Shown here: one piece after another, positions 1-9,309 of the stretch
Layout: every line of letters starts with the position of its first letter
Numbering within the stretch: the first letter of the stretch is position 1
DNA from: Niveispirillum sp048066115
GTDB lineage: Bacteria; Pseudomonadota; Alphaproteobacteria; Azospirillales; Azospirillaceae
Reading direction: 5' to 3'
Length of the DNA stretch: 64,000 nt
NCBI RefSeq assembly: GCF_048066115.1
Contig: NZ_JBLTYX010000013.1
Location: 119,659-183,658, forward strand
The notes under the pieces: model-generated
The model's database searches: none
Told to the model about the DNA's origin: nothing
Seen by the model: only the letters and a program-made list of their open reading frames with translations
Program-made: the position numbers and the translations under genes

Positions 1-60
1 GGCAGGGCTGGCGGGGCGATGGTCGTCATTCGCTGGAAACACCCCACATTCACCGTGTAG
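1..60 (+). CDS. C-terminal end of a sensor histidine kinase (probable RegB/ActS), partial
   Basis: The window opens inside an open frame that ends at a TAG at 58-60. The last residues read GGAMVVIRW followed by a short tail. This resembles the end of an ATP-binding (HATPase) domain of RegB/PrrB/ActS-type kinases, which commonly finish with a GGAxVxxRW strand. A RegA/ActR-type response regulator starts 56 bp downstream on the same strand, which is the usual partner order. Only 19 codons are visible, so the identity rests mostly on context. Confidence 0.5.
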   Translation, partial: GRAGGAMVVIRWKHPTFTV

Positions 61-115
61 AAACCTTTTCATCATTAAGAAGTATGCCCAGTCGAACGAT
101 AAGGGACCCTGGACC

Positions 116-697
116 ATGACGGACGCGGCGCTGGAAACCGGCGAACAGCCGAAACTGACCTTCACGGGCGATGCCTCGCGCTCGCTGCTGATCGTGGATG
201 ACGACGCGCCGTTTCGAACCCGTCTGGCCCGCGCCATGGAACGCCGCGGCTTCGATGTCGTGGCCGTGGACAGCGTCAATCTGGGGATCGAGGTGGCGCA
301 TGAAAGCGCGCCGCGCTTCGCCGTGGTGGATTTGCGGCTGGGCGACGGATCGGGCCTGGACGTGGTCAAGGCGCTGCGCGACGCGCGGCCCGAAGCGCGC
401 GTCGTCGTGCTGACCGGGTACGGCAACATCGCCACCGCCGTGGCCGCCGTGAAGTTCGGCGCCGTCGATTACCTGCCCAAGCCGGCCGATGCCGATGCGG
501 TGGAGGCGGCATTGCTGACCGACGGCCCGCTGCCGCCGCCGCCGGAAAGCCCGATGTCGGCCGACCGCGTCCGTTGGGAACATATCCAGCGCGTGTTCGA
601 ACAGTGCGACCGCAATGTTTCGGAAACGGCGCGCCGGCTTAAGATGCATCGGCGTACTTTGCAACGTATCCTCAACAAACACGCCCCCAAGGCGTAA
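116..697 (+). CDS. regA: ActR/PrrA/RegA-type redox response regulator
   Basis: This 193-residue protein is a two-component response regulator of the RegA/ActR/PrrA family, which controls redox-dependent genes in alphaproteobacteria. The receiver domain (about residues 23-135) shows the acidic pair in LLIVDDD, the phospho-acceptor Asp in FAVVDLRLGDGSG, the Thr of VVLTGYG and the Lys of YLPKPAD. A proline-rich linker (PLPPPPESP) leads to a compact Fis-type helix-turn-helix at the C terminus (SETARRLKMHRRTLQRIL), typical of the family. The length is normal. The ATG at 116 follows an AGGGA-like ribosome site. The upstream partial frame is probably the cognate kinase. Symbol by family; actR or prrA would be equally valid. 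Confidence 0.92.
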   Translation: MTDAALETGEQPKLTFTGDASRSLLIVDDDAPFRTRLARAMERRGFDVVAVDSVNLGIEVAHESAPRFAVVDLRLGDGSGLDVVKALRDARPEARVVVLTGYGNIATAVAAVKFGAVDYLPKPADADAVEAALLTDGPLPPPPESPMSADRVRWEHIQRVFEQCDRNVSETARRLKMHRRTLQRILNKHAPKA

Positions 698-725
698 CAA
701 AAACTGCGTCACCAAATGATCACAG

Positions 726-757
726 CCCGCCGAGGGTAATTTCCGGCGGGTTTTGTT
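726..757 (+). terminator. Rho-independent terminator of the response-regulator gene
   Basis: The arms CCCGCCG (726-732) and CGGCGGG (744-750) form a GC-rich hairpin. It is followed directly by TTTTGTTTT, 30 bp after the regulator stop codon. This is a classical intrinsic terminator. Confidence 0.85.
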
Positions 758-980
758 TTGTGCCGACCAGTCACCGCATGATCACAGGCCCGGAAGCGGA
801 CCTTTCACCATGGGTTTTGTTATGGTGGGGCCGGATCGCCATTTGTATAGATATCGCTAGTCATAGAGGTATTAGTTATAAAGTTGCTTATGAAGTTGGA
901 CGCTCCGGTGCTACTTTCCCCCACGCCGCGGAAGCAGATGACCTGCCGGCCCGGTGCAAGGCCAACGAACGGAGCCTATG

Positions 981-1856
981 ATGCCGACGAACAATTTCGC
1001 TGCTGAGAACGAGCCCCCCTATCCGCCGATCAGCACCACCAACCCGATCATCGAAGGTGATGAGGGCAGTAACCACCTGCTGGGCACCGCATCCGGCGAT
1101 ATCATGATCGGCCATGCCGGCAACGACACGCTGGCCGGCGGCAACGGGTTCGACATCATGACCGGTGGTGCCGGCAATGACTGGTTTCACGGTGCCGCCG
1201 GCACCGACGTTGCCGTCTATCGCGGCAACCTGACCGATTACGACTTCCAGGTCGTGGGCGGCACGGTCACCAAGATCACCGACCTGCGCGAAGGGTCGCC
1301 CGACGGGTTCGACCAGCTGACGGGGACCGAGGTGCTGGTCTTCGGCAAGCAGGCCTATTTCGCGTCCTTCGTCACCGGCGCCTCGGCCCCGACGCCCCAA
1401 GCCGCCCGGGCCGAGGATGCCGCCAGCGTCCAGGTCAGCGTCATGGCCAGTGCCAATGGCTGGCTGCTGGATGAACAATTCTATCTGGAACAGAACCTCG
1501 ACGTGGCCGCCGCGGTCTCCCGCGGCGAGACCACGGTCAAGGCGCACTGGGAAGCCTTCGGCCAGTTCGAGGGCCGCGCCCCCAACGCCCTGTTCGACGC
1601 CGACTATTACCTGTCGACCAATACCGATCTGAAGGCGGCGTTCGGTGCGGATGGCAAAGCGGCGCTGAGCCACTGGCTGGCCTATGGCCTGGAAGAGGGC
1701 CGCGACGCCAGCGCCCTGTTCAGCAGCGAGGCCTATCTGGCGGCGAATGCGGACGTGGCGGCCAGCAGCTTCACGGCGGTCGAGCATTTCCTGCTCTATG
1801 GTCATGCCGAAGGCCGCGCGTCGATCGTCGATACCGCGTGGCTGGGCATAGCGTAA
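981..1856 (+). CDS. Secreted RTX-type calcium-binding protein with FD-YYL tandem repeats
   Basis: A 291-residue protein with two parts. Residues about 25-75 carry degenerate RTX nonapeptides (GHAGNDTLAGG, TGGAGNDWFHG, GAAGTDVAVY), which bind calcium in proteins exported by type I secretion. Residues about 160-285 carry three or more tandem units of the form F(D)xxYYLxxNxDV...ALxHWLxYGxxEGRxxS (for example ALFDADYYLSTNTDLK and HWLAYGLEEGRDAS), a repeat common in alphaproteobacterial extracellular proteins. No N-terminal signal peptide is seen, which agrees with type I export. ATG 981 lies 6 nt after GGAG, so it is preferred over ATG 978. No T1SS genes are in the window. Substrate and role are unknown. 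Confidence 0.8.
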   Translation: MPTNNFAAENEPPYPPISTTNPIIEGDEGSNHLLGTASGDIMIGHAGNDTLAGGNGFDIMTGGAGNDWFHGAAGTDVAVYRGNLTDYDFQVVGGTVTKITDLREGSPDGFDQLTGTEVLVFGKQAYFASFVTGASAPTPQAARAEDAASVQVSVMASANGWLLDEQFYLEQNLDVAAAVSRGETTVKAHWEAFGQFEGRAPNALFDADYYLSTNTDLKAAFGADGKAALSHWLAYGLEEGRDASALFSSEAYLAANADVAASSFTAVEHFLLYGHAEGRASIVDTAWLGIA

Positions 1857-1927
1857 GTCAGCTACTGGCGGTGGGGAGGGGGCTCGCGCTATCCTGCGGG
1901 TCCCCTCTCCGCTTGGCCGGTCCTTTG

Positions 1928-3379
1928 ATGCCTGACCTTCACAGCCTGATCGACGCGCTTGCCGGCACCCGCATCCTGGTGGTGGGGGATGTCATGCTCG
2001 ACCGGTTCACCCATGGAAGGGTCGATCGCGTGTCGCCCGAAGCGCCCATCCCCGTGCTGCGCGTGCTGTCGGAAACGGCGATGCCCGGCGGGGCCGGCAA
2101 TGTCGTGGCCAATCTGGCGGCGCTGGGCGTGCCCACCGATCTGGTCTCCGCCATCGGGGATGACGCGGCGGGGCGCGAACTCACGGCGCTGGTGGCCGCG
2201 CAGACCGGTCGGGCCGGCGGGCTGCTGACCGTTCCGGGACGCCCCACCACCACCAAGACCCGCTTCATCGCCGGCGGCCAGCAGTTGCTGCGCGCCGATG
2301 GCGAGACCGATGCCGCCTTGGGTGACGCAGATGCCACGCGCCTGCTGGCCGCCGTGGCCGACCGGCTGCCGGGGACGGGCGTGCTGGTCCTGTCCGATTA
2401 TGGCAAGGGCGTGCTGACGGCGGACATCGTGGCGGCGCTGATCGATCTGGCCAAGGCCGCCGATGTGCGGGTGCTGGTCGATCCCAAGGGCCGCGATTAT
2501 GGCCGCTATCGCGGCGCCTTCTGCGTCACGCCCAATGGCCGCGAACTGGCGGAAGCCACGGGCATGGTGGTGCGCGACGATGCCGGCGTGGTATCGGCTG
2601 CCCGCGCGCTGGCCGCCGATTGCGGCATCGCCAACATCATCGCCACCCGCGCCGAACAGGGGATGAGCGTTGTGCCCGCCGATGGCGCCCCCACCCATCT
2701 GCGCGCCCAGGCGCGGGAGGTGTTCGACGTGTCGGGCGCCGGCGATACGGTGATGGCGGTGCTGGCCGCCGCCATCGGTGCGGGTGCCGGGCTTGCCGAG
2801 GCCGCCAACCTGGCCAATATCGCCGCCGGCATCGTCGTGGCCAAGGTGGGCACGGCCACGGTGCGGCCGGGCGAACTGCATGACGCCGCCAGCCTGGCCC
2901 TGGTCGCAGGTCCCGGGGCCAAGCGCATGTCCATGGCCAGGGCGGTGGAGCAGGTGGAGCGCTGGCGCCGCCAGGGCCTGCGCGTCGGTTTCACCAATGG
3001 CTGTTTCGACCTGCTGCATCCGGGCCATGTCAGCCTGATCGCCCAGGCGCGTGCGGCCTGCGACCGGCTGGTGCTGGGCCTGAACAGCGACGACAGTGTG
3101 CGCCGCCTGAAGGGCCCGACACGGCCCGTGCAGAACGAGGCATCGCGCGCCACGGTGCTGTCGGCGCTGGGCGATGTCGATCTGGTGGTGATCTTCGACG
3201 ACGACACGCCGATGGCGCTGATCCAGGCGCTGCGCCCCGACGTGCTGGTCAAGGGGGCGGATTACAGCGTGGAAAATGTCGTGGGGGCGGGCGAGGTCAT
3301 CGGCTGGGGCGGGCGCGTCGTACTGGCGACATTGACCGAAGGCCAGAGCACGACGGGCACCATCGCGCGGATGAAGTAA
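1928..3379 (+). CDS. hldE: Bifunctional heptose-7-phosphate kinase / heptose-1-phosphate adenylyltransferase
   Basis: HldE makes ADP-heptose for lipopolysaccharide inner core. The N-terminal part (about 1-315) is a PfkB-family kinase with VVGDVMLDRF near the start and the anion-hole/catalytic motif SGAGDT. The C-terminal part (about 345-483) is a nucleotidyltransferase with NGCFDLLHPGH (the HxGH motif) and the STTGTI motif near the end. At 483 residues it has the normal fused length. ATG 1928 gives the family N terminus (MPDLHSLIDAL); an in-frame extension to 1838 would overlap the preceding gene and has no family support. Its other pathway genes (gmhA, gmhB, hldD) are not in this window. Confidence 0.96.
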   Translation: MPDLHSLIDALAGTRILVVGDVMLDRFTHGRVDRVSPEAPIPVLRVLSETAMPGGAGNVVANLAALGVPTDLVSAIGDDAAGRELTALVAAQTGRAGGLLTVPGRPTTTKTRFIAGGQQLLRADGETDAALGDADATRLLAAVADRLPGTGVLVLSDYGKGVLTADIVAALIDLAKAADVRVLVDPKGRDYGRYRGAFCVTPNGRELAEATGMVVRDDAGVVSAARALAADCGIANIIATRAEQGMSVVPADGAPTHLRAQAREVFDVSGAGDTVMAVLAAAIGAGAGLAEAANLANIAAGIVVAKVGTATVRPGELHDAASLALVAGPGAKRMSMARAVEQVERWRRQGLRVGFTNGCFDLLHPGHVSLIAQARAACDRLVLGLNSDDSVRRLKGPTRPVQNEASRATVLSALGDVDLVVIFDDDTPMALIQALRPDVLVKGADYSVENVVGAGEVIGWGGRVVLATLTEGQSTTGTIARMK

Positions 3380-3397
3380 ACCCCGCCGGCCACTCGG

Positions 3398-3616
3398 TCA
3401 CTGCAGGCTCAGCGGTTCCATGTCGTGCTGGCGGACGGTGGCGAACGCCACGTCCTGGCGTTCCACCACGGTCAGGATGGTGCCGTCGGCGGCATGGATG
3501 GCATAGCCGGGCTTGCCTTCCGTTTCCGTGGGCTTGACATAGGCCAGATCATTGACGCCGAAATCGGCGAAATCCTTGGGGCTCAACCGGCGCAGATACA
3601 GGATGGTCTGGTTCAT
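3398..3616 (-). CDS. DUF1150 family small protein
   Basis: A 72-residue protein starting MNQTILYLRRLSPKDFADFG, with a C-terminal VVERQDVAFATVRQHDMEP. This matches the DUF1150 family, which in alphaproteobacteria is habitually encoded next to an Hsp20 gene. Here it lies downstream of the hsp20 gene on the same strand, with about 218 bp and a hairpin repeat between them. The ATG at 3616 is chosen over longer in-frame starts because it gives the family N terminus. Function is not known; co-regulation with the small heat-shock protein is a contextual inference. Confidence 0.85.
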   Translation of the reverse strand: MNQTILYLRRLSPKDFADFGVNDLAYVKPTETEGKPGYAIHAADGTILTVVERQDVAFATVRQHDMEPLSLQ

Positions 3617-3734
3617 GTGCCCCGTAACTCCAAATCTTGCCCCGCCCGCCTGCGGCAGGGGCCAATAGGGTTGGCGTAGCCCCATTAAGGCCACCAACCG
3701 TTGAAATATGGTTTACGGCTTGTGACATTGTTTG

Positions 3735-3815
3735 CGCCCTCAGGCGCCGGGCGCGGCCATCCGGCCGCTTGGCTCACGGCGCACGTGCGCCGGGCCGGCG
3801 GTCGCCGGCCTGAAA
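3735..3815 (+). repeat. Four-hairpin intergenic repeat, copy 1
   Basis: This copy begins CCCTCAGGCGCCGGGCG. It carries hairpin GCGGCC-ATCC-GGCCGC, the linker CTTGGCTCACG, hairpin GGCGC-ACGT-GCGCC and hairpin GGCCGGCG-GT-CGCCGGCC. The final AT-rich hairpin is weak. It sits between hsp20 and the DUF1150 gene, both on the minus strand. See the repeat-family finding. Confidence 0.8.
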
Positions 3816-3833
3816 TTTCTCAATTCTAAACCC

Positions 3834-4304
3834 TTAACCCCGGCGGTCGGGGGAGACGTCGATGGTGCGGGGTGCGTCGCCGCTGCCATTCTCCCCGATA
3901 CCGATCTTGATGGTGCGGACCTTGGGTTCCGGGATGGGCCGGCGCAGGTCGACATGCAGCAGGCCGTTATCCAGGTTGCAGCCCACCACCTCGATCCCTT
4001 CGGCCAGCACGAAGCTGCGCTGGAACTGGCGGGCGGCGATGCCGCGATGCAGATAGATGCGGTTCTTGTCGTCGGCCTGCTTGCCGCGGATGACCAGCTG
4101 GTTGTCCTCCATCTGGACCGCCAGGTCTTCCGAGGTGAAACCGGCCACGGCCAGGGTGATGCGCAGCCCGTCGGGGCCTGTCTGTTCGATATTGTAGGGC
4201 GGGTAGCCCTCGTTCGCGTTCTTGGCGATACGGTCGAGCGTGCGTTCGAACTGGTCGAAGCCCAGCAGGAATGGGCTGTTGAACAGCGACAGGCGGGTGG
4301 TCAC
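3834..4304 (-). CDS. Hsp20 small heat-shock chaperone (IbpA-like)
   Basis: A 156-residue alpha-crystallin-domain chaperone that holds unfolding proteins in the cytoplasm. The N terminus reads TTRLSLFNSPFLLGFDQFER and the crystallin domain includes YNIEQTGPDGLRITLAVAGF, LVIRGKQ and the typical FVLAEGIEVVGCNLDNGLLHVDL. GTG at 4304 is preferred: an AGGGG ribosome site lies about 7 nt upstream on the minus strand, and it gives the family N terminus. ATG 4319 in the same frame lacks such a site. It is divergent from dapE. A sigma-32-like promoter is visible about 100 bp upstream, and a DUF1150 gene follows. Confidence 0.93.
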   Translation of the reverse strand: MTTRLSLFNSPFLLGFDQFERTLDRIAKNANEGYPPYNIEQTGPDGLRITLAVAGFTSEDLAVQMEDNQLVIRGKQADDKNRIYLHRGIAARQFQRSFVLAEGIEVVGCNLDNGLLHVDLRRPIPEPKVRTIKIGIGENGSGDAPRTIDVSPDRRG

Positions 4305-4397
4305 GTCTGATCCCCTCATCAAAGAGCGAGTCCGGGGCCAGGCCCCGTTGGTATCGCCGGCCCTGACAGGAGGCGCCGTCGATCACCATTTTGCCCT

Positions 4398-4426
4398 TAA
4401 ATGGGTATTGCGGGACGGCGATCAAG
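4398..4426 (-). promoter_or_regulatory. RpoH (sigma-32)-type promoter of hsp20
   Basis: Read on the minus strand, CTTGAT (4426-4421) is followed after 14 bp by ACCCATTTA (4406-4398). The heat-shock consensus is CTTGAA, 13-17 bp, CCCCATTTA, so the -10 matches at 8 of 9 positions. It points into the hsp20 gene about 94 bp away. The rest of the 372-bp divergent region holds no gene; a plain dapE promoter was not evident. Confidence 0.75.
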
Positions 4427-4676
4427 GCAAGGGCCAATCGCGCACAGCGCAATCCCCAGAATCTGTGGATAAGTCTGTGGGCGCGGCCGGAGTCGCGGCC
4501 GGCTTCCGGCACCCCTGTCCTGTTTGCCCAAAAAACAGGCAAATATGTGCCAAGGCATTTCCGGTCATGGCTGGTGTCGGGATGCCCGCGCCATGACCCT
4601 GGGTCCCGCCATTCGACGGGACGGCGGCGGGGTGCATCTGCTAGTAAGGATGCATCATCCCCGTACAGAGCGTTCC

Positions 4677-5831
4677 ATGAGCATCGATCCCGTCGCCCTG
4701 ACCCAGGACCTGATCCGTTGCCCCAGCGTCACCCCGGCCGATGCCGGTGCGCTGGGCGTGCTGCAAACGGTACTGGAAGGCATGGGCTTCACCTGCCGCC
4801 GCCTGGTGTTCGAGGAGGCGGGGACCGACCCGGTCGATAATCTCTATGCCCGCCTGGGCACAGCGGCGCCGAATTTCTGCTTCGCCGGCCATACGGATGT
4901 GGTGCCGGTAGGCGACGGTGCCGCCTGGACGACAAATCCTTTCGGTGCCGAAATCATCAACGGGAAGCTTTACGGTCGCGGCACATCGGACATGAAGGGT
5001 GCCATCGCCGCCTTCACGTCCGCAATCAGTTCATTCCTAAACCGTAACGGTTTACCGGACGGTTCCATCTCCCTGCTGATCACCGGGGATGAGGAGGGGC
5101 CCAGCATCAATGGCACCCGCAAGGTGCTGGACTGGATGCGGGCCAACGGAGAGGTGATCGACGCCTGCCTGGTGGGGGAACCGACCAATCCGCATGTCCT
5201 GGGCGACATGATGAAGATCGGTCGGCGCGGGTCGGTCACCGCCACGCTGACCGCCTATGGCGCGCAGGGCCATGTCGCTTATCCGCATCTGGCCGACAAT
5301 CCGCTGCCGCGCCTGACCAGGGCCCTGTCGATGCTGGCCGACAGCCCGCTGGACGAGGGCACGGCGCATTTCCAACCCAGCACCCTGGCCATCACCACCA
5401 TCGATGTCGGCAATCCGGCCAGCAACGTCATTCCCGCCAAGGGCACAGCGAAGTTCAATATCCGCTTCAACGATCTGCACACGCCCAAGAGCCTGGAGGC
5501 CCATATAAACGACGTGCTGGAGGAGGTGGGCGGAGCCTGGGACCTGAAGATGGCCGTGTCGGGGGAGGCGTTCCTGACCCCGCCTGGTGCCCTGGTCGCC
5601 ACGGTGGCGGGGGCGGTGACGGCGGTGACGGGGCGCACGCCGGAACTGTCCACGTCGGGCGGCACGTCGGATGCCCGCTTCATCAAGAATTTCTGTCCGG
5701 TGGTGGAATTCGGCCTGGTCGGCCAGACCATGCACAAGGTCGACGAGCATGTGGATGTCGCCGATATCCGCACCCTGGCCGCCATCTATGACCGGGTGCT
5801 GGCCGATTATTTCGGCAAGGCGGCTTCGTGA
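4677..5831 (+). CDS. dapE: Succinyl-diaminopimelate desuccinylase
   Basis: A 384-residue M20-family metallohydrolase. It cleaves N-succinyl-LL-2,6-diaminopimelate in lysine and meso-DAP synthesis, feeding peptidoglycan. Metal and catalytic motifs are visible: FAGHTDVVPVGD, YGRGTSDMKGA, ITGDEEGPSINGT (catalytic Glu), GEPTN and the C-terminal STSGGTSDARF. The length is typical. ATG 4677 gives the family N terminus (MSIDPVALTQDLIRCPSVTP). The following gene overlaps its stop codon by 4 bp, so the two are probably co-transcribed. Confidence 0.97.
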   Translation: MSIDPVALTQDLIRCPSVTPADAGALGVLQTVLEGMGFTCRRLVFEEAGTDPVDNLYARLGTAAPNFCFAGHTDVVPVGDGAAWTTNPFGAEIINGKLYGRGTSDMKGAIAAFTSAISSFLNRNGLPDGSISLLITGDEEGPSINGTRKVLDWMRANGEVIDACLVGEPTNPHVLGDMMKIGRRGSVTATLTAYGAQGHVAYPHLADNPLPRLTRALSMLADSPLDEGTAHFQPSTLAITTIDVGNPASNVIPAKGTAKFNIRFNDLHTPKSLEAHINDVLEEVGGAWDLKMAVSGEAFLTPPGALVATVAGAVTAVTGRTPELSTSGGTSDARFIKNFCPVVEFGLVGQTMHKVDEHVDVADIRTLAAIYDRVLADYFGKAAS

Positions 5832-6373
5832 GCGGGCTGCTGGGCGCCATCCGTCTGGCGGCTCTGGATGTGCGCGGCATCGGCCTGATCGACCCGTCGC
5901 CGGCGGCGGCGTGGCGCAACCTGATCCTGCTGGTGCCGTTGCTGCTGGCCGGTGCCGTGTCCGACCTGCTGCTGCTGCGGGACGGGGTGGAGGTGACGGG
6001 CTATCTGCTGCTGTCGGCTGCCGTATCGGCGATGCAGATGACAGGCTACCTGCTGGCCGTGTCGCTGATCCTGCAGAACACGGGGCGCGGTGACCGTTTC
6101 CCGCTGTTCCTGTCCACCTATGTCTGGTGCAGCGTGGTCAGCAGTGCCGCCGGGCTGCTGGCCCTGGTGGTGGCGCTACAATCGCCCGACGCGGTGGCCA
6201 CGGGCATCGGCCTGGGGCTGTTGGTCTGGAGCCTTTATTACAGCTGGTTCGCTATCCGTGCGGCCCTGGCTTGCCCCGGTGCGGTGGCGGCGGGCCTGCT
6301 GGGGCTGGAGATCCTGACCGTACTGGCCACCGACGGGCTGGCCCTGCAGCTGGCCCTGGCCGCCAAGGGGTGA
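5828..6373 (+). CDS. Conserved inner-membrane protein of unknown function
   Basis: A 181-residue very hydrophobic protein with about five predicted membrane segments (for example LILLVPLLLAGAVSDLLLL and IGLGLLVWSLYYSWFAI). The GTG start overlaps the dapE stop (GTGA), which signals translational coupling. The layout (N-terminal soluble stretch with FRxLxL-like features, then five helices) recalls Yip1-type membrane proteins, but I cannot assign a family. No catalytic motif is visible. The link to dapE may be only operonic. Confidence 0.75.
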   Translation: MSGLLGAIRLAALDVRGIGLIDPSPAAAWRNLILLVPLLLAGAVSDLLLLRDGVEVTGYLLLSAAVSAMQMTGYLLAVSLILQNTGRGDRFPLFLSTYVWCSVVSSAAGLLALVVALQSPDAVATGIGLGLLVWSLYYSWFAIRAALACPGAVAAGLLGLEILTVLATDGLALQLALAAKG

Positions 6374-6513
6374 TCCCCGCCCGCGCAAGGCAGCCCGCGC
6401 CCTTAAGCGGGGTCTTTGCATTTGCGTGAAAGGGTCCCCTGGGCTAAGACCGGTTACCGGTGTTGGGGTTCCTCCCTTCGCTTGACGGCACTCACCATCG
6501 GTAAGCCCCCCTC

Positions 6514-7677
6514 ATGACCGATACGCCCACCAAGGCCCTGGCGGCCAAGGCGCTGCTGCCCACCGGACTGCGTGACCTGCTGCCGCCGGATGCGGAGCAT
6601 GAGGCGCAGGTGACCGGCCGGCTGCTGAAGGAATTCCACCGCCATGGCTATGAGCGGGTGAAACCGCCGCTGGTGGAGTTCGAGGAGGGGCTGTTGTCCG
6701 GGTCCGCCGCGACCCTGGCCAACCAGACCTTCCGCATCATGGACCCGGTGTCGCAGCGGATGATGGGCGTGCGCTCCGACATGACGCCGCAGGTGGCCCG
6801 CATCGCCACCACCCGCCTGCGCAAGGCGCCGCGCCCGCTGCGCCTGTCCTATGCCGGTCAGGTGCTGCGCGTGAAGGGCAGCAGCCTTCGCCAGGAACGC
6901 CAGTTCGGGCAGGTCGGCGTGGAACTGATCGGCCCCGACCGGGCCGAGGCCGATGCCGAGATCATCCTGCTGGCCGCGTCGGCCCTGGCTTCCGTCGGCG
7001 CGCGCGGTATCTCCATCGACCTGACCGTGCCGACCCTGGTGCCGGCCGTTGCCCGGGCCCTGTCGCTGTCCGACGATGATTATGCCCGCCTGCGCGCGGC
7101 CCTGGATCATCGCGACGCCGCGGCGCTGGCCGAGGCGGCGGGCGCGCATGCGCCGCTGTTCCTTTCCATCCTGAATGCCAGCGGCCCGGCCCCGGCGGCG
7201 GTGCAGCGGCTGGCCGCCATCGACCTGCCCGACGTGGCGCAGGCGGCGCGCGACGAGCTGACCGCCGTCGTCCGCCTGATCGAGAAGGCGGACCCGAACC
7301 TGTCCGTCACCATTGATCCCGTGGAAATGCGCGGGTTCGAGTATCAGACGGGCGTCAGTTTCACCATCTTCGCCCGCGGCGTACGGGGCGAGCTGGGGCG
7401 TGGCGGGCGCTATCGCACCGGCGGGGCCGATCCCGTGGGGGAACCGGCGACGGGTTTCACGCTTTATACCGATACGGTGCTGCGGGCCTTGCCGGGACCT
7501 TCGCCGACAAGGCGGGTGCTGCTGCCGCTGGGCACCGACTATGCCGAGGCGCAGGCGCTGCGCGCCCAGGGCTGGCACACGGCGGCGTCCATGGAGCCGG
7601 TCGAAGATCTGGTGGCGGAGGCGAAGCGCCTGTCCTGTTCACATGTATTGACGGCGGACGGGCCACAGCCCGTCTGA
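6514..7677 (+). CDS. hisZ: ATP phosphoribosyltransferase regulatory subunit
   Basis: A 387-residue HisRS-like protein without an anticodon-binding domain. HisZ pairs with the short form of HisG to start histidine synthesis. Supporting features are LPTGLRDLLPPDAEHE, GYERVKPPLVEFEEG, the dimer/motif-2-like RLSYAGQVLRVKG...RQERQFGQVGVELIG, and FEYQTGVSFTIFARG followed by GGRYR. It lies 80 bp upstream of purA, the order found in several Rhodospirillales. The hisG gene is not in this window. Confidence 0.94.
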   Translation: MTDTPTKALAAKALLPTGLRDLLPPDAEHEAQVTGRLLKEFHRHGYERVKPPLVEFEEGLLSGSAATLANQTFRIMDPVSQRMMGVRSDMTPQVARIATTRLRKAPRPLRLSYAGQVLRVKGSSLRQERQFGQVGVELIGPDRAEADAEIILLAASALASVGARGISIDLTVPTLVPAVARALSLSDDDYARLRAALDHRDAAALAEAAGAHAPLFLSILNASGPAPAAVQRLAAIDLPDVAQAARDELTAVVRLIEKADPNLSVTIDPVEMRGFEYQTGVSFTIFARGVRGELGRGGRYRTGGADPVGEPATGFTLYTDTVLRALPGPSPTRRVLLPLGTDYAEAQALRAQGWHTAASMEPVEDLVAEAKRLSCSHVLTADGPQPV

Positions 7678-7757
7678 CCATTTCGAAATCAACCTGATGA
7701 GGTGGGGCGGGTCCTGGCGGCCATGCCCCTGAACGTCCGAACGAAGCGAGGAATATC

Positions 7758-9050
<1,293 letters not shown>

Positions 9051-9054
9051 GCGT

Positions 9055-9157
9055 CCCCTCAGGCGCCGGGCGCGGCCATCCGGCGGCTTGGCTTGCGGCG
9101 CATGAGCGCCGGGCCGGCGGTCGCCGGCCTCCAACGGTCATGGGTAATGACCATTGG
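9055..9157 (+). repeat. Four-hairpin intergenic repeat, copy 2 (full length)
   Basis: Starting at CCCCTCAGGCGCCGGGCG, this copy shows GCGGCC-ATCC-GGCGGC (one mismatch), the linker CTTGGCTTGCG, GGCGC-ATGA-GCGCC, and GGCCGGCG-GT-CGCCGGCC. A terminal hairpin has arms CCAACGGTCAT and ATGACCATTGG. It lies between purA and the rpmI promoter, and may double as the purA transcript end, though there is no T-run. Confidence 0.85.
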
Positions 9158-9202
9158 CACGAATCGCCGGGTGCCTATGTGGAGTCCGCTTACCTAGGCT
9201 TC

Positions 9203-9231
9203 TTGCCAAGGAGAGCTGCCTCCTCTATAAG
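9203..9231 (+). promoter_or_regulatory. Sigma-70 type promoter of rpmI-rplT
   Basis: TTGCCA (9203-9208) and TATAAG (9226-9231) are separated by 17 bp, a strong housekeeping promoter match. It lies about 80 bp upstream of the rpmI start and downstream of the purA-side repeat. This indicates that the ribosomal-protein pair has its own promoter. Confidence 0.7.
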
Positions 9232-9244
9232 CACCCGCTCCATC

Positions 9245-9288
9245 GGACGGCGCGGCCGGGCGAGAAGCCCGGGGCATGCCCACCGTCC
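9245..9288 (+). promoter_or_regulatory. Structured leader of rpmI-rplT (possible L20 autoregulatory site)
   Basis: The leader between promoter and rpmI folds into a two-tier stem. The outer arms are GGACGG (9245-9250) and CCGTCC (9283-9288). The inner arms are CCGGGC (9256-9261) and GCCCGG (9267-9272) around a GAGAA loop. Autogenous control of rpmI-rplT by L20 binding to leader RNA is known in other bacteria. That this hairpin serves that role here is inference. Confidence 0.45.
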
Positions 9289-9309
9289 ACATGTGAAGAA
9301 GGACCGAAA

